A DNA stretch of 64,000 nucleotides from CAYWPG01 sp964460035 (GTDB lineage: Bacteria > Pseudomonadota > Gammaproteobacteria > Nitrococcales > AK92): the NCBI GenBank assembly GCA_964460035.1, contig CAYWPG010000015.1, positions 1 through 64,000 of the forward strand, read 5' to 3'. The notes below the pieces were generated by a model, which was not told the DNA's origin, ran no database searches, and saw only the letters and a program-made list of their open reading frames with translations. Every line of letters starts with the position of its first letter. Within the stretch, counting starts at the first letter, position 1. A program made the position numbers and the translations under genes. Below are positions 17,459-27,589 of the stretch, piece after piece.

Positions 17459-18666
17459 CAGCGCGCCCCCTCCCGCGCGCGCCGTCCGGGCCTCACTGCC
17501 GACGGCTCCAGCACCACCGCCTCGCCGGGCTCCACCCCGCTCAGCAGTTCGACCCGTTCATCGCCCCGCAACCCGAGCGTAACCTGCTGGCGCACCGCCC
17601 GCCCTTCCCGCAGAACCAGCACCCATGGTCCGCTCTGGTCCTGACGCACGGCCGAGCGCGGCACGGTAAGCGCGCGTTCCCGGTGTGCGGTGAGAATGTC
17701 CACCGAGACGGTCATATCCGCCCGCAGATAAGCGGGCGGATCGGGCACCGATAATTTGACTTCCACCGTTCCTCGCTGCGGGTCCACCGCAGGGCCGAGG
17801 AAGCTGACAAAGGCCTGAAAACGATCCTCGGGATACGCGTCGGCCGACGCCAGAGCCGATTGCCCTACGCGCACCCGCGCCAGATTGCGCTCGTCCAGCC
17901 GCGCCTCGATCAGCGTGGTGCCGGCGCTGGCGAGCACGAGCAAGATACTGCCGGGCTGCACCACCGCGCCGGGCTCCACCGCCCGCAGCAATACGGTGGC
18001 GGCGGTCGGCGCGCGAACCGCGGTGTAGCTCAAGCGCGCGCGAGCCTGCTCTAGCAGCGCTTCGGCTTCGGCCAAGCGGGCGACCGCGCTCTGATACTCG
18101 CTGCCCTGCGGCTGCAGCGCCAAGAACGCCTCGCGGGCGCTGCGCAGGCGGCTCGCGGCAAGCTCGAAAGCCTCCTCGCGTGCCTCGGCCTCGGCGCGCG
18201 TCACGAACCCCTCCGCCGCCAGCGCTTGGGCACGCTCATGGTCGCGCCTGGCCTGGGCGAGCTGCAGCTCGGCCTGTCGCTGAGTCTCGGCCGCAGCGGG
18301 GCGACGCACCTGCTCCAGCTGCCGCAGCTCGGCACGTGCCCGGCTCAAGGCCGCCTGCGCGTTGCCCACTGCGGCCCGCGCTTCCTCGTCGACGAGGCGC
18401 AATAGCACCTGCCCAGGCCCGACTCGGTCGCCTTCGTCCACCAGCACCTCTGCCACAGTGCCCAGTACGACGCTACCTACCCCAATGCGCTCCGGGCTCA
18501 TCACCCGCCCGGTGGCTACGACTCGCTGCTCCAGGGGCTGCGCTCGCAGCCGCTCCACCGCAACGGTAGGGACCGTCAACATCCAAGCCAGGATTCCCGC
18601 GACGATTAATGCGGCCAGCGCAAAGCCCAGGGCCAGGAAGCGCCGACGCATCGTCACAGTCCGCAA
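17458..18666 (-). CDS. Periplasmic adaptor, HlyD/MacA family
   Basis: The 402-residue adaptor has an N-terminal membrane segment (about 10-30, LGFALAALIVAGILAWML), a split lipoyl/barrel-sandwich domain, a long alpha-helical hairpin rich in Ala, Glu and Arg (about 100-200), and a C-terminal beta-barrel domain. It would link the ABC permease to an outer-membrane channel. No channel gene lies in its operon; the nearest, about 460 bases upstream, belongs to the RND operon. It starts at 18666, or at a second ATG five codons later. Confidence 0.88.
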   Translation of the reverse strand: MRTVTMRRRFLALGFALAALIVAGILAWMLTVPTVAVERLRAQPLEQRVVATGRVMSPERIGVGSVVLGTVAEVLVDEGDRVGPGQVLLRLVDEEARAAVGNAQAALSRARAELRQLEQVRRPAAAETQRQAELQLAQARRDHERAQALAAEGFVTRAEAEAREEAFELAASRLRSAREAFLALQPQGSEYQSAVARLAEAEALLEQARARLSYTAVRAPTAATVLLRAVEPGAVVQPGSILLVLASAGTTLIEARLDERNLARVRVGQSALASADAYPEDRFQAFVSFLGPAVDPQRGTVEVKLSVPDPPAYLRADMTVSVDILTAHRERALTVPRSAVRQDQSGPWVLVLREGRAVRQQVTLGLRGDERVELLSGVEPGEAVVLEPSAVRPGRRAREGAR

Positions 18667-19128
18667 TGCCGCCGTTCACGGCCGGGACAGATCATAGCCA
18701 CTCGCTCCGAGCCGCGGGCCTCGCTCTTGCGCGTGCAGCGGCTCGCCAGGCGCACACAGCGTGCGGCATCTATAACGAACGAGCTGCGCATGCATATGTG
18801 CTCTCCCGCGCCCTGGAGAACGCCCCCGGTCTGTTGTTCTTAACGCCTAATCCGCAACGGCAAGAACTTGGCAAGTCCTTAACAGATAAGGGCTGGCGTG
18901 CCGCGTTCGAAGAGCCCACTCGCGCGGATCGCGCCGCCACAGCGGCCATACCCGCTTTGGGCGGAGCCAGGGCACAGCGGGTACGCGCGAGAGTTCGGTG
19001 TGCAGGGAAGTCAGGCGGCGACTGGCCGCTGGGTGCGCACCGCCGTGCCGCTAGGGTACAGCGGTGCGCGCAAGCCACATGAACGGCTTTGGCGAAGAGA
19101 GGCAGGGCGCGTAGCTAACCCGTAGTCC
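18667..19128. other. Intergenic region without a supported gene
   Basis: This 460-base gap lies between the RND operon end and the ABC export operon start, both leftward. It should hold the ABC operon promoter. A stretch near 18840-18890 is relatively AT-rich, but I find no convincing -35/-10 pair, hairpin or repeat. Open frames here lack ribosome sites and recognisable products. Confidence 0.5.
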
Positions 19129-20574
19129 TTAGCTCTCGGCGCCCGTCGCGGCCCCGGGCGCGCGTTGCGCGACCGGGGCCGTGCCGTGCTCCTTGAGTCC
19201 GCCACCCAGCGCGCGATACAGGTCGACCGCGTTCGTCAGCCGCTGCAGGCGTACCTGCACCATAGCCTGCTCGGCATCGAACAGCTCGCGCTGCGCATCC
19301 AGCACCTCCAGATAGCTGACTACGCCCGCCCGGTAACGCTCCTCGGCAAGACTGAGGCGCTCGGCCTGGGCTGCCCGCAGCCGGCTCTGCGCCGCCTCCT
19401 GCTCCATCAAGGCATCCCGGGCCACCAGCGCGTCGGCCACCTCGCGGAACGCTACCTGAATGGCTCGCTCGTAAGACGCCACGGCCTGGTCCTTGCGCAC
19501 CTCGGCCAGCGACAGATTGGCGCGGTTACGCCCGCCATCGAAGATGGGCAGGCTGATCTGCGGCATGAAAGACCACATGCCGCTGCCCGAACCGAACAGG
19601 TCATCCAGATCGCGCGACACGCTACCCACGGCGCCGGTCAGCGACACGCGCGGAAAGAACGCCGCTCTGGCGGCGCCTATGCTCGCGTTGGCACTGATCA
19701 GGCGCTGCTCGGCCGCGCGAATATCCGGGCGCTGCGTCAACAGCTCGGACGGCAGTCCGGCAGGCAAATCGGCCACCAGCTCCTGCTCGGACAGGCCGGC
19801 ATCGGCCTCCAGCTTAACGGGCCGCCCGACCAGCAGCGTCAGGGCGTTCACCGCCTGTGCCCGCTCCCGGGCCAAGGCCGCGGTGCTGACCCGGGCCGAC
19901 TCCAGTAGCGTTTCGTACTGCCGCAGTTCGAGCGCGGAGGCGGCACCTACGGCGAAGCGCTGCTGCGCCAAGCGGTAGCTGTTCTCACGAGCCGCGCGGC
20001 TGCGCTCGGCCAGCTGGAGCCGTTCGGCCAGCGCCCGCTCGGCGAAGTACGCCCGCGCAACTTCGGCAACCAGGCTTATCTGCGCCGACCGGGCGGCCTC
20101 TTCGGTAGCCAGGTACTCGGCCAGCGCGGCATCGCTCAAGCTGCGGACGCGACCGAAAAAATCCAGCTCGAATGCGGCAATGCCTAACCCGACCTGATAC
20201 TGATTAGCGGTCACTCCCGACCCGGTCGGCGACACCGATTCCGGCGTGTGCGTACGGCTGAACTCCGCCTGGGCGTTCACGCTCGGCAGCCGCTGCGCGC
20301 CCTGGATCCGATACTGAGCCCGGGCCGCTTCGATGTTCAGCGCCGCGATCCGCAGGTCGCGGTTATGTTCCAGCGCAGCGGCGATCAGATCCTGCAGTTG
20401 CGGGTCGGCGAAGAACTCCCGCCAGCCGGTGTCCACGGCCGCACGAGCGGATCCAGCCGTTTCGACCGGATAGCTGTCCGCCACCGGCAACGGCGGCCGC
20501 TGCAGTTCGGGAGTCAGGCTGCACCCGCTGATCGCGCCGGCCAACAACAGCGGCCAAGCGATGGCCTTACGCAT
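19129..20574 (-). CDS. Outer-membrane efflux lipoprotein, OprM/NodT family
   Basis: The 481-residue channel protein has a signal peptide with lipobox ISGC (Cys18) and two OEP repeats. Recognisable parts are NRDLRIAALNIEAARAQYRIQ and LPSVNAQAEFSR in the first, and LTQRPDIRAAEQRLISANASIGAARAAFFP leading the second. It is the third component of the RND pump and overlaps the pump gene by eight bases. It could also serve the neighbouring ABC export module. Confidence 0.92.
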   Translation of the reverse strand: MRKAIAWPLLLAGAISGCSLTPELQRPPLPVADSYPVETAGSARAAVDTGWREFFADPQLQDLIAAALEHNRDLRIAALNIEAARAQYRIQGAQRLPSVNAQAEFSRTHTPESVSPTGSGVTANQYQVGLGIAAFELDFFGRVRSLSDAALAEYLATEEAARSAQISLVAEVARAYFAERALAERLQLAERSRAARENSYRLAQQRFAVGAASALELRQYETLLESARVSTAALARERAQAVNALTLLVGRPVKLEADAGLSEQELVADLPAGLPSELLTQRPDIRAAEQRLISANASIGAARAAFFPRVSLTGAVGSVSRDLDDLFGSGSGMWSFMPQISLPIFDGGRNRANLSLAEVRKDQAVASYERAIQVAFREVADALVARDALMEQEAAQSRLRAAQAERLSLAEERYRAGVVSYLEVLDAQRELFDAEQAMVQVRLQRLTNAVDLYRALGGGLKEHGTAPVAQRAPGAATGAES

Positions 20575-23500
20575 GCGTCACCTCCTCGGCCAGCTCCGGG
20601 CGTGCTTCCTTCTGCGGCTGCTCGGTGGGCTTGCCCTTGAACAACCGCCGGATCACGACGAAGAAGACCGGCACGAAGAACACCGCCAACACCGTAGCTG
20701 TGATCATCCCGCCTATGACCGCCGTACCGATGGCGCGCTGGCTCGCCGACCCGGCACCGCTGGAGAACGCGAGCGGAACCACGCCCATGGTGAACGCCAG
20801 GGAGGTCATGATGATGGGCCGGAAGCGCAAGCGCGCGGCCTCCACCGCGGCCTCCAGCAAGTCGTACCCCTGGGCATACAGATCCTTGGCAAACTCAATG
20901 ATGAGAATCGCGTTCTTGGCGGAAAGTCCGACGATGGCGATCAATCCGACCTTGAAGTAGATATCGTCCGGCATTCCGCGCAGCCACACACCGAGCACCG
21001 AGCCGATGATGCCTAAGGGCACGACCAGCAGCACCGCGGTGGGTATGGACCAGCTCTCGTAGAGCGCGGCCAGACAGAGGAACACCGCCAGGATGGAGAG
21101 CGCATAGAGCAGCGGGGCCTGTGCGCCGGACAGCTTCTCCTCACGCGACTGCCCAGTCCACTCGTAGCCGATGCCCTCGGGCAACTGTGCTACCAGGCGT
21201 TCCATCTCGGCCATGGCATCGCCGGTGCTATAACCGGGCGCGGCGTCGCCGCCGATCTTCATGGCCGGATAGCCGTTGTAGCGCAGCAGCTGCACCGGCC
21301 CCGTGGTCCAATCCACCGTGGCAAAGCTCGATAACGGCACCATGCGTCCTTGGCCGTTACGCACGTGCAAACTGAGCAAATCCTCGGCCTGCGTGCGCCC
21401 CTCGGCATCGGCCTGAACGATTACCCGCTGCTGACGGCCGCGGTTGGGGAAATCGTTGACGTAGGCCGAGCCCAGCGCGGTGGACAGCGCGCTGTTCACG
21501 TCGGCGAAGGAAACCCCCAGCGCGCTCGCTTTCTCGCGATCGATCTTCAGCTCCAGCTGAGGCGCATCGCCCAGCCCCTCCGGACGCACGCCGGCGAGCA
21601 CGGGGCTCTGCGAGGCCATCCCCAGCAGCTGGTTACGCGCGTCCACCAACGCCTCGTAACCCAGCCCGCCGCGATCCTGCAGGCGGAAGTTGAAACCGGT
21701 CGCCGTGCCAAGCTCCGGGATAGGCGGCGGTACCAAGGCAAACACCACGGCATCGCGAATCTTGGAGAAGGCCCCCATCGCTTGGCCGGCAATCGCCATG
21801 GCGGACTCGTGCGGACCGCGCTCGCTCCAGTCCTTGAGGGTGACGAACGCTACGGCCGCGTTCTGGCCGCTACCCATGAAGCTGAAGCCGGTAACCGCAA
21901 CCATCTTCTCCACGGCCGGGTGGTTCAGATAGAAATCCTCCACCTGTTTCACCACTTCGAAAGTACGGTTCGCGCTGGCGCCGGCCGGGAGCTGGATGTT
22001 GGTCAGCAGTACGCCGCTATCCTCGGTCGGCAGGAACGACGAGGGCAGCTGCGTATATAAGAGGCCCAGCGCCACCACCAGCGCCGCGTAAATGGCCATG
22101 ACGCGGCCCGTGCGGTGCAACAGACGCGCGACTCCTGACTTATAACGTGCCGTACCGCGCGCGAAGGTGCGGTTGAACCAGCCGAAGAAGCCTTTCCGCT
22201 CCAGGTTCTCGCCAGCGCGCACCGGCTTGAGCAGCGTCGCGCACAGCGCCGGCGTCAGCGACAGCGCCATGAGCGCGGAGAACAGGATAGACACCGCCAG
22301 CGAAACGGAGAACTGACGGTAAATCGCGCCCACGGAACCGGCAAAGAAGGCCATGGGGATGAACACGGCGGTCAGCACCAAGGTGATGCCGATGATGGCG
22401 CCGGTGATCTGCCCCATCGCCTTGCGAGTCGCCTCGCGCGGCGGCAACCCTTCCTCGTGCATGATGCGCTCGACGTTCTCCACCACCACGATGGCGTCGT
22501 CCACCAGAATACCGATGGCCAGCACCATGCCGAACAAGGTCAGCACGTTGATCGTGAACCCCAGCGCCAGCATCACCGCGAAGGTACCCAGCAAGGCTAT
22601 GGGCACGACAATGGTGGGAATCATGGTGGCGCGCCAGTTCTGCATGAACAGGAACATCACCAGGAACACCAGAGCGATGGCCTCGAACAGCGTCTTGACC
22701 ACGTTCATGATGGAGATGTTCACGAACAGAGAGGTGTCGAACGGTATGTCGTACTTCACCCCCTCCGGGAAGTAGCGCGCCAGCTCTTCCATCCGAGCTT
22801 TCACCGCGTTGGCCGTAGCCAGCGCGTTACCGGTGGGCGAGAGCATCACACCGATCGCGGAGCTGGGCTGCCCGTTCATGCGCGCCGAGAAGGCATAAGT
22901 CTGACCGCCTATCTCGATGCGCGCGACATCCCGCAGGCGCACCACCGAGCCATCGGGGTTGGCCCGCAGCAAAATGCTGCCGAACTCCTCCGGCGTGCCC
23001 AGCTGCCCATGCACGACCACCGAATGGGCGATCGCCTGAGTGCTAGGCGTCGGCATCTCGCCCAAGGCGCCGGACGCCACCTGAGCGTTCTGGCTGCGGA
23101 TGGCGTTGGTGACGTCGGCGGGTGTGAGCGATAGCCCCAGAAGCTTGTCCGGATCCAGCCAGACGCGCATGGCCTGTTCGGTACCGAACAGCCGCGCCTC
23201 GCCCACGCCCGGCACCCGGCGGATCTCGTTGAGCACGTTGCGGGACAGGTAGTCGCCCAGCTCGACGCTGCTCCAGCTCCCGTCCTCGGACGTCAGGCCT
23301 ATCATCAGCAGGAAATTGCTGACCGCTTTGTTGACCTGCACACCCTGCTGCGTCACGGCCACCGGCAGGCGCGCCTCGACGCGCTTGATGCGGTTCTGCA
23401 CATCCACCGTCGCCAGCTCGGGGTTGGTCCCGGGCTGGAAGTAGGCGGTGATCTGCGCGCGTCCGTTGGATTCGCTCTGCGACTCGATGTAGATCAGGCC

Positions 23501-23719
23501 TTCCGCGCCGTTGAGCTCCTGCTCGATGAGGCTGGTCACGCTTTCATCGAGGATGGCGGCGGTCGCGCCCGGGTACATCGCCGTCACCACGACGGACGGC
23601 GGCGCAATAGCCGGATACTGCGCAACGGGCAGCTGGAAGATGGACAGCGCGCCCGCCAACATGATGAACAAGGAGATCACCCACGCGAATACCGGGCGAT
23701 CGATAAAGAAATGTGCCAT
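20567..23719 (-). CDS. RND multidrug efflux pump, AcrB/HAE1 family
   Basis: The 1050-residue inner-membrane proton antiporter has twelve membrane segments and two large periplasmic loops. The N-terminus FFIDRPVFAWVISLF is the HAE1 hallmark. The proton-relay aspartates are present in LVDDAIVVVENVERIM, and the lysine in LSAKNAILIIEFAKD. Length equals AcrB. It extrudes hydrophobic and amphiphilic drugs through the adaptor and channel encoded on either side. The adaptor lies 80 bases upstream and the channel overlaps downstream. Confidence 0.96.
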   Translation of the reverse strand: MAHFFIDRPVFAWVISLFIMLAGALSIFQLPVAQYPAIAPPSVVVTAMYPGATAAILDESVTSLIEQELNGAEGLIYIESQSESNGRAQITAYFQPGTNPELATVDVQNRIKRVEARLPVAVTQQGVQVNKAVSNFLLMIGLTSEDGSWSSVELGDYLSRNVLNEIRRVPGVGEARLFGTEQAMRVWLDPDKLLGLSLTPADVTNAIRSQNAQVASGALGEMPTPSTQAIAHSVVVHGQLGTPEEFGSILLRANPDGSVVRLRDVARIEIGGQTYAFSARMNGQPSSAIGVMLSPTGNALATANAVKARMEELARYFPEGVKYDIPFDTSLFVNISIMNVVKTLFEAIALVFLVMFLFMQNWRATMIPTIVVPIALLGTFAVMLALGFTINVLTLFGMVLAIGILVDDAIVVVENVERIMHEEGLPPREATRKAMGQITGAIIGITLVLTAVFIPMAFFAGSVGAIYRQFSVSLAVSILFSALMALSLTPALCATLLKPVRAGENLERKGFFGWFNRTFARGTARYKSGVARLLHRTGRVMAIYAALVVALGLLYTQLPSSFLPTEDSGVLLTNIQLPAGASANRTFEVVKQVEDFYLNHPAVEKMVAVTGFSFMGSGQNAAVAFVTLKDWSERGPHESAMAIAGQAMGAFSKIRDAVVFALVPPPIPELGTATGFNFRLQDRGGLGYEALVDARNQLLGMASQSPVLAGVRPEGLGDAPQLELKIDREKASALGVSFADVNSALSTALGSAYVNDFPNRGRQQRVIVQADAEGRTQAEDLLSLHVRNGQGRMVPLSSFATVDWTTGPVQLLRYNGYPAMKIGGDAAPGYSTGDAMAEMERLVAQLPEGIGYEWTGQSREEKLSGAQAPLLYALSILAVFLCLAALYESWSIPTAVLLVVPLGIIGSVLGVWLRGMPDDIYFKVGLIAIVGLSAKNAILIIEFAKDLYAQGYDLLEAAVEAARLRFRPIIMTSLAFTMGVVPLAFSSGAGSASQRAIGTAVIGGMITATVLAVFFVPVFFVVIRRLFKGKPTEQPQKEARPELAEEVTHA

Positions 23720-23799
23720 GTGTGGCTCCTAGTGGAGATGCGCCGTTCGGCACGGGCCCCGGTCGCGGAGCCCGCCGTATTTCCGACTCAGTTAACCCT

Positions 23800-24969
23800 C
23801 TACCCCGCGACCTCGGACTCGGCGCGCAACGGATTCTGCCAAGGCACTGCGTTTACGGTGGCGCCAGGGCGGATCTTCTGCAGGCCGTCGACCACTACAC
23901 GCTCGCCCGCCTGCAAGCCGCTGGTGATCACCCAGCTGTCGCCGTGCGCACGGCCCACCTGCACCGGACGGACGGACACGACGCCGTCGGCCCCGACCAC
24001 GAACACCGTCGCGCCGGTGGCGGAGCGCTGCACCGCCTGCTGCGGCACCGTAATCGCTTCGTTCGCCACACCCTGCTCCAAGCGAGCTCGCACGTACATG
24101 CCCGGCAGCAGCAGCCGATCGGGGTTGGGGACCTCGGCGCGCAGCGTCACCGCCCCAGTGCTCTGATCGACGCTGATGTCGCTGAACAGCAAGCGCCCGC
24201 GGTGCGGATACTCTTCGCCATCTTCGGTGATCACCGTGACTTTGGCTTCGCCGTCCTCGGCGCCCTGCACCTGGCCGCTGGCGAAGGCGCGCCGCAGCCG
24301 CAGCAGCTCGGCACTGGACTGCGTCAGGTTCACGTATACGGGGTCGATCTGCTGGATGGTGGCCAGCGGCGTCGGCTCCCCCTGCCCGACCAGTGCGCCC
24401 TCGGTGACCATCGCCCGGCCGATACGACCGGAAATCGGTGCCGTAACCGTTGCATAGCCCAGGTTCAGGCGCGCCGTCTCCAGCGCCGCCTTGGCCGCCG
24501 CCACATCCGCAGCGGCCTGATCGCGGGCGGCGATGGCATCGTCGTAGTCCTGCTGGCTGATCGCATTGCTGGCTAGCAGCGGCGCGTAGCGTTCGGTCTT
24601 GATGGTCGCCTGCTTGAGATTGGCCTCCGCCCGCGCCAACTGCGCCCGGGCACTATTGAGAGCAGCGGTGAGCGGCGCCGGATCGATACGGAACAGCACA
24701 TCGCCGGCTTCCACCTCGCTGCCTTCCTGGAACTCCCGGCTCTGCACGATGCCTGCGGCACGGGCGCGCACCTCGGCAACGCGCGAGGCTTCAACTCGGC
24801 CCGGCAGCTCCTGCGTAATGGGCACCGGAGTTGGGGCTACCGTCACCACACCCACTTCCGGCGGCGGCATCGAAGCGCTAGTGGGCGCCTGATTGCCACC
24901 ACAAGCGGACAGCAGCACTGTGGCGATCGCAATCGCGGTCAACGGGCGCCAAAGCGCGATTTTCTGCAT
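23800..24969 (-). CDS. RND pump periplasmic adaptor lipoprotein, AcrA family
   Basis: The 389-residue adaptor has a lipoprotein signal with LSAC (Cys23), then the lipoyl domain (VRARAAGIVQSREFQEGSEV), a helical hairpin around residues 95-170, and the beta-barrel and membrane-proximal domains. It connects the RND pump to the channel. It is the first gene of the three-gene pump operon and is transcribed away from the AcrR-type regulator, with the operator between. Confidence 0.94.
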   Translation of the reverse strand: MQKIALWRPLTAIAIATVLLSACGGNQAPTSASMPPPEVGVVTVAPTPVPITQELPGRVEASRVAEVRARAAGIVQSREFQEGSEVEAGDVLFRIDPAPLTAALNSARAQLARAEANLKQATIKTERYAPLLASNAISQQDYDDAIAARDQAAADVAAAKAALETARLNLGYATVTAPISGRIGRAMVTEGALVGQGEPTPLATIQQIDPVYVNLTQSSAELLRLRRAFASGQVQGAEDGEAKVTVITEDGEEYPHRGRLLFSDISVDQSTGAVTLRAEVPNPDRLLLPGMYVRARLEQGVANEAITVPQQAVQRSATGATVFVVGADGVVSVRPVQVGRAHGDSWVITSGLQAGERVVVDGLQKIRPGATVNAVPWQNPLRAESEVAG

Positions 24970-25061
24970 GGGAACCTCGACTCGTGAAATTCTTCGGGCG
25001 CGTTAGAGCAGCTCTGTGGCCAGGTCATAGGATGACCACGAGCCAGAAGCGTGATAGAAAG

Positions 25062-25085
25062 TACATTCATTCATGCATGCATGTA
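25062..25085. promoter_or_regulatory. AcrR-type operator between pump and regulator
   Basis: The 24 bases begin TACATTCATTC and end CATGCATGTA. This follows the layout of the E. coli AcrR site (TACATACATTTG...AATGTATGTA), with matching ends and the same length. It is a near-palindrome in an AT-rich patch about 70 bases before the regulator start. A TetR-family dimer bound here could control both the pump operon and its own gene. Confidence 0.75.
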
Positions 25086-25154
25086 AAGTACATAACCGGG
25101 CTTTTTTTCATTTTTTCGGCAGGTCCGACGACCCGCCTTGTTGTGGAGAGCGAT

Positions 25155-25793
25155 TTGGCCAGACGTACCAGGGAAGAAGCCTTACAGACGCGCGAGCGCA
25201 TTCTCGATGCCGCAATAGAGATCTTCCACGAGCGTGGAGTCGCACGCCCCTCGTTGACGGACATAGGCCGCCTGGCCGGAGTCACGCGCGGCGCGGTGTA
25301 TGGGCACTTCAAGAACAAGGCGCACCTGTTCGCCGCTCTGGTCGACCGCATCCAGCTGCCCATGGAAGTGGTGCCCGACACGCGCTCACCCGCCTGCCGC
25401 GCCGACCCGCTAGGCAAGCTGCGCGCTCCCTGGATACTCCTGTTCCGCAAAGCCGCCAGCGATCCGCAATGGCGCCGCATCCTGGACATTGTCTTTCACC
25501 GCTGCGAGATAGTGGCCGAGAGCGGCCTGATTCAGGAGCGCTTATTGCAGGGCCACCACCGAGGCATCCAACGGATGACCGAGCTGCTCCAGTTGGCGGT
25601 CGATAACGGTCAGCTACCCGCCGATCTGGACGTAGACGCCGCCACCGCACTGCTGCACTCCTCGCTCATTGGCCTGCTCAGCAGCTGGCTGCTGCGGCCC
25701 GAGTCGTTCGATCTGGCAGGGCAAGCCGAACGCTTTGTCGACGCGCTGCTCGAGGCGATCCGCACTTCCAGCGAGCTGCGCAAACCTCGCTAA
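25155..25793 (+). CDS. TetR-family repressor, AcrR-like
   Basis: The 212-residue repressor has the N-terminal helix-turn-helix (ILDAAIEIFHERG and LAGVTRGAVYGHFKNK) and the C-terminal ligand domain with the TetR_C AcrR-type pattern. I start it at a TTG at 25155. This gives an N-terminus equal to AcrR (ARRTREEALQTR) and has GGAG six bases upstream. A GTG four codons earlier is possible. Frame continuity reaches 24984, but upstream residues are not TetR-like and would overlap the operator. It presumably represses the divergent pump until a drug binds. Confidence 0.9.
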   Translation: MARRTREEALQTRERILDAAIEIFHERGVARPSLTDIGRLAGVTRGAVYGHFKNKAHLFAALVDRIQLPMEVVPDTRSPACRADPLGKLRAPWILLFRKAASDPQWRRILDIVFHRCEIVAESGLIQERLLQGHHRGIQRMTELLQLAVDNGQLPADLDVDAATALLHSSLIGLLSSWLLRPESFDLAGQAERFVDALLEAIRTSSELRKPR

Positions 25794-26007
25794 TGGCGTA
25801 CCAGCGCCTGCCCCGGCTCCCATGGCCGCCAGCGGCCGAAGAAGGCCCCGCGCGCTCCGTTCGAACCAGAGGCGAATAGGGTATAAGCCCCGAACATTAC
25901 CAGCGCGCGACGCACAGCGCTAATACCGTAAGGTCATGCGTCGGCCGTCATCGCTCTTGCTCACGATTCCCCGCCGCAACGCCTCCCGTTCGTCCGGAAG
26001 GCTTGCA

Positions 26008-27468
26008 TCACCGCAGCGGGGCCGGGCGGGACGCCAGCTCCGCCGCCAGCCTTTGCGCAAGATCAGCAGCTTGGCGGCGCAGCTCCGGCACGGCGGTGGA
26101 TTCCCACGAACCTCCGCGGCGCGTTACGCCCAGCGTCCACAAGCGGGCGGAAAGCGCGCCATCGGCGGTAAGCAGGCGGCCGCCGTCTGTACAGGCGAAC
26201 CCCATACCCGAGCTCTCCGGACGCAATACGCCGCGGCGGTGCAAGTTAGCGAACAGGGGTGAATGCTCGCCGTGAGGCTCGCCGGACCCGGTGCAATTGA
26301 CGATTCGGTGAACGCGAAGCCATCCCAGATCGGCTCCGTCCTTTAAAGAAACATCCACCTCCAAGGTATCGGTGCCGACTCGGCAACCGACGATGCGTCC
26401 TGCGAACTGCGTTAGGCGACCGCTCGCCTGCAAAGACTCCAATACCGCTTGGCTGCGCGCCGCTATGCGGTGCCGGTAGATTTCCCAGTAACGCCGTAAA
26501 TGGCGCAGGAAACGGTGCCGCTCGACTACGCTCCAGCCAGCCCAGATGGTGTCGGCCACCGGCCGCAACGCGTCGATCAACTCCACCGCACCTGCATCCC
26601 CACGTCCCCTGGAGTGCGCCCGCAGCCAGCGCAACCAGCCCAATGGACCAAGCGGCGACACTGGCAACACGACGGGCACTGACCGCTGTGCCGGCTCCAT
26701 GTGCGGCTTTGGCCACAGGCCATGGCGAGACAATACGATCAAACGGCCCTTGTGCTGTCCGGCTGCCAGGTCGAGCAAAACATCCACAGCGGTGAGACCG
26801 CTGCCGACCACCAGCACATCCGCCTCGGCGGCTATCGCCAGCGAGCCTCCCTTCGCGGCCCACGGATCGCTCACCACGCGGCCGCTGGCCAGTGCGTCCG
26901 CAAGCGGGGCTGGCACCAGCGGCGGACGGTTGCCGGTAGCGAGCACGATATGTCTTGCGCTGAAGCGCCGACCGTCCGCAAGCACGACGGCATCGGCCTC
27001 TAGATCAACGGCCTCGCCTTCAATACGAATCAGCTTGCCTTCCGAGCCCGATTCGGCAGCGGCCATGAGATCGCACAGATAGTCCCCGTAGCATCCCCGG
27101 GGCAGGAAAGACCCCGCTTCGACCTCCGTGACCCCATAACGCCGTGCCAGCTCCGCCTTGCGAGCACGCGCCCAGCGCAGGAAGTGCGCATCGTCGTGCG
27201 GTAACGCGCTCATGCCTCCGGCCCGAACGTTCAACAGGTGGCACGACCGCTCGGTGCTGTAGGCAACGCCGCGGTGCCAGCGCCAAGGCACTGCCTCGAT
27301 CATGAGCAAGCGCAGCGGCCGAGTACTCTCCCGCAATAGGTTCACGGCTGTCAGCGTGCCGCAGAAGCCACCGCCGATGATAATCACATCGGAGGCGAGT
27401 TCGTTCCCGCACGCAGAGCCGGAGCGCGGTCCAGAGTGAGCCTTCGGAGCGAGCAAGCCTGGCCTCAT
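26008..27468 (-). CDS. FAD/NAD(P)-binding oxidoreductase, pyridine nucleotide-disulfide-like (NAD_binding_9)
   Basis: The 486-residue protein has a dinucleotide-binding motif near its N-terminus (VIIIGGGFCGTLTAVNLL) and a second one near the middle (DVLVVGSGLTAVDVLLDL). This is the two-Rossmann layout of flavin monooxygenase-like proteins of the FAD-NAD(P)-binding group. A VLATGNRPP stretch is the usual ATG-type motif. The N-terminal 25 residues are not conserved-looking and the ribosome site at 27468 is poor, so the real start may be later. It lies downstream of the ssuADCB operon, on the same strand, and may belong to it. The substrate is unknown. Confidence 0.8.
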   Translation of the reverse strand: MRPGLLAPKAHSGPRSGSACGNELASDVIIIGGGFCGTLTAVNLLRESTRPLRLLMIEAVPWRWHRGVAYSTERSCHLLNVRAGGMSALPHDDAHFLRWARARKAELARRYGVTEVEAGSFLPRGCYGDYLCDLMAAAESGSEGKLIRIEGEAVDLEADAVVLADGRRFSARHIVLATGNRPPLVPAPLADALASGRVVSDPWAAKGGSLAIAAEADVLVVGSGLTAVDVLLDLAAGQHKGRLIVLSRHGLWPKPHMEPAQRSVPVVLPVSPLGPLGWLRWLRAHSRGRGDAGAVELIDALRPVADTIWAGWSVVERHRFLRHLRRYWEIYRHRIAARSQAVLESLQASGRLTQFAGRIVGCRVGTDTLEVDVSLKDGADLGWLRVHRIVNCTGSGEPHGEHSPLFANLHRRGVLRPESSGMGFACTDGGRLLTADGALSARLWTLGVTRRGGSWESTAVPELRRQAADLAQRLAAELASRPAPLR

Positions 27469-27589
27469 GAGCAGAAGCAGACCTGCCTGCCCTCTGGCCT
27501 GACGGTAAGGCTCATCAAAGCATCCTTCATAACGCTACGAATCGGAACGGCGACGACAGCCGGTACTTTCACGGCAGCTTGGATGCGAA

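Noticed and set aside
18609..19082. 157-codon plus-strand frame in the gap before the ABC export operon
   Set aside because: Overlaps the adaptor gene's start antisense, no ribosome site and no domain.
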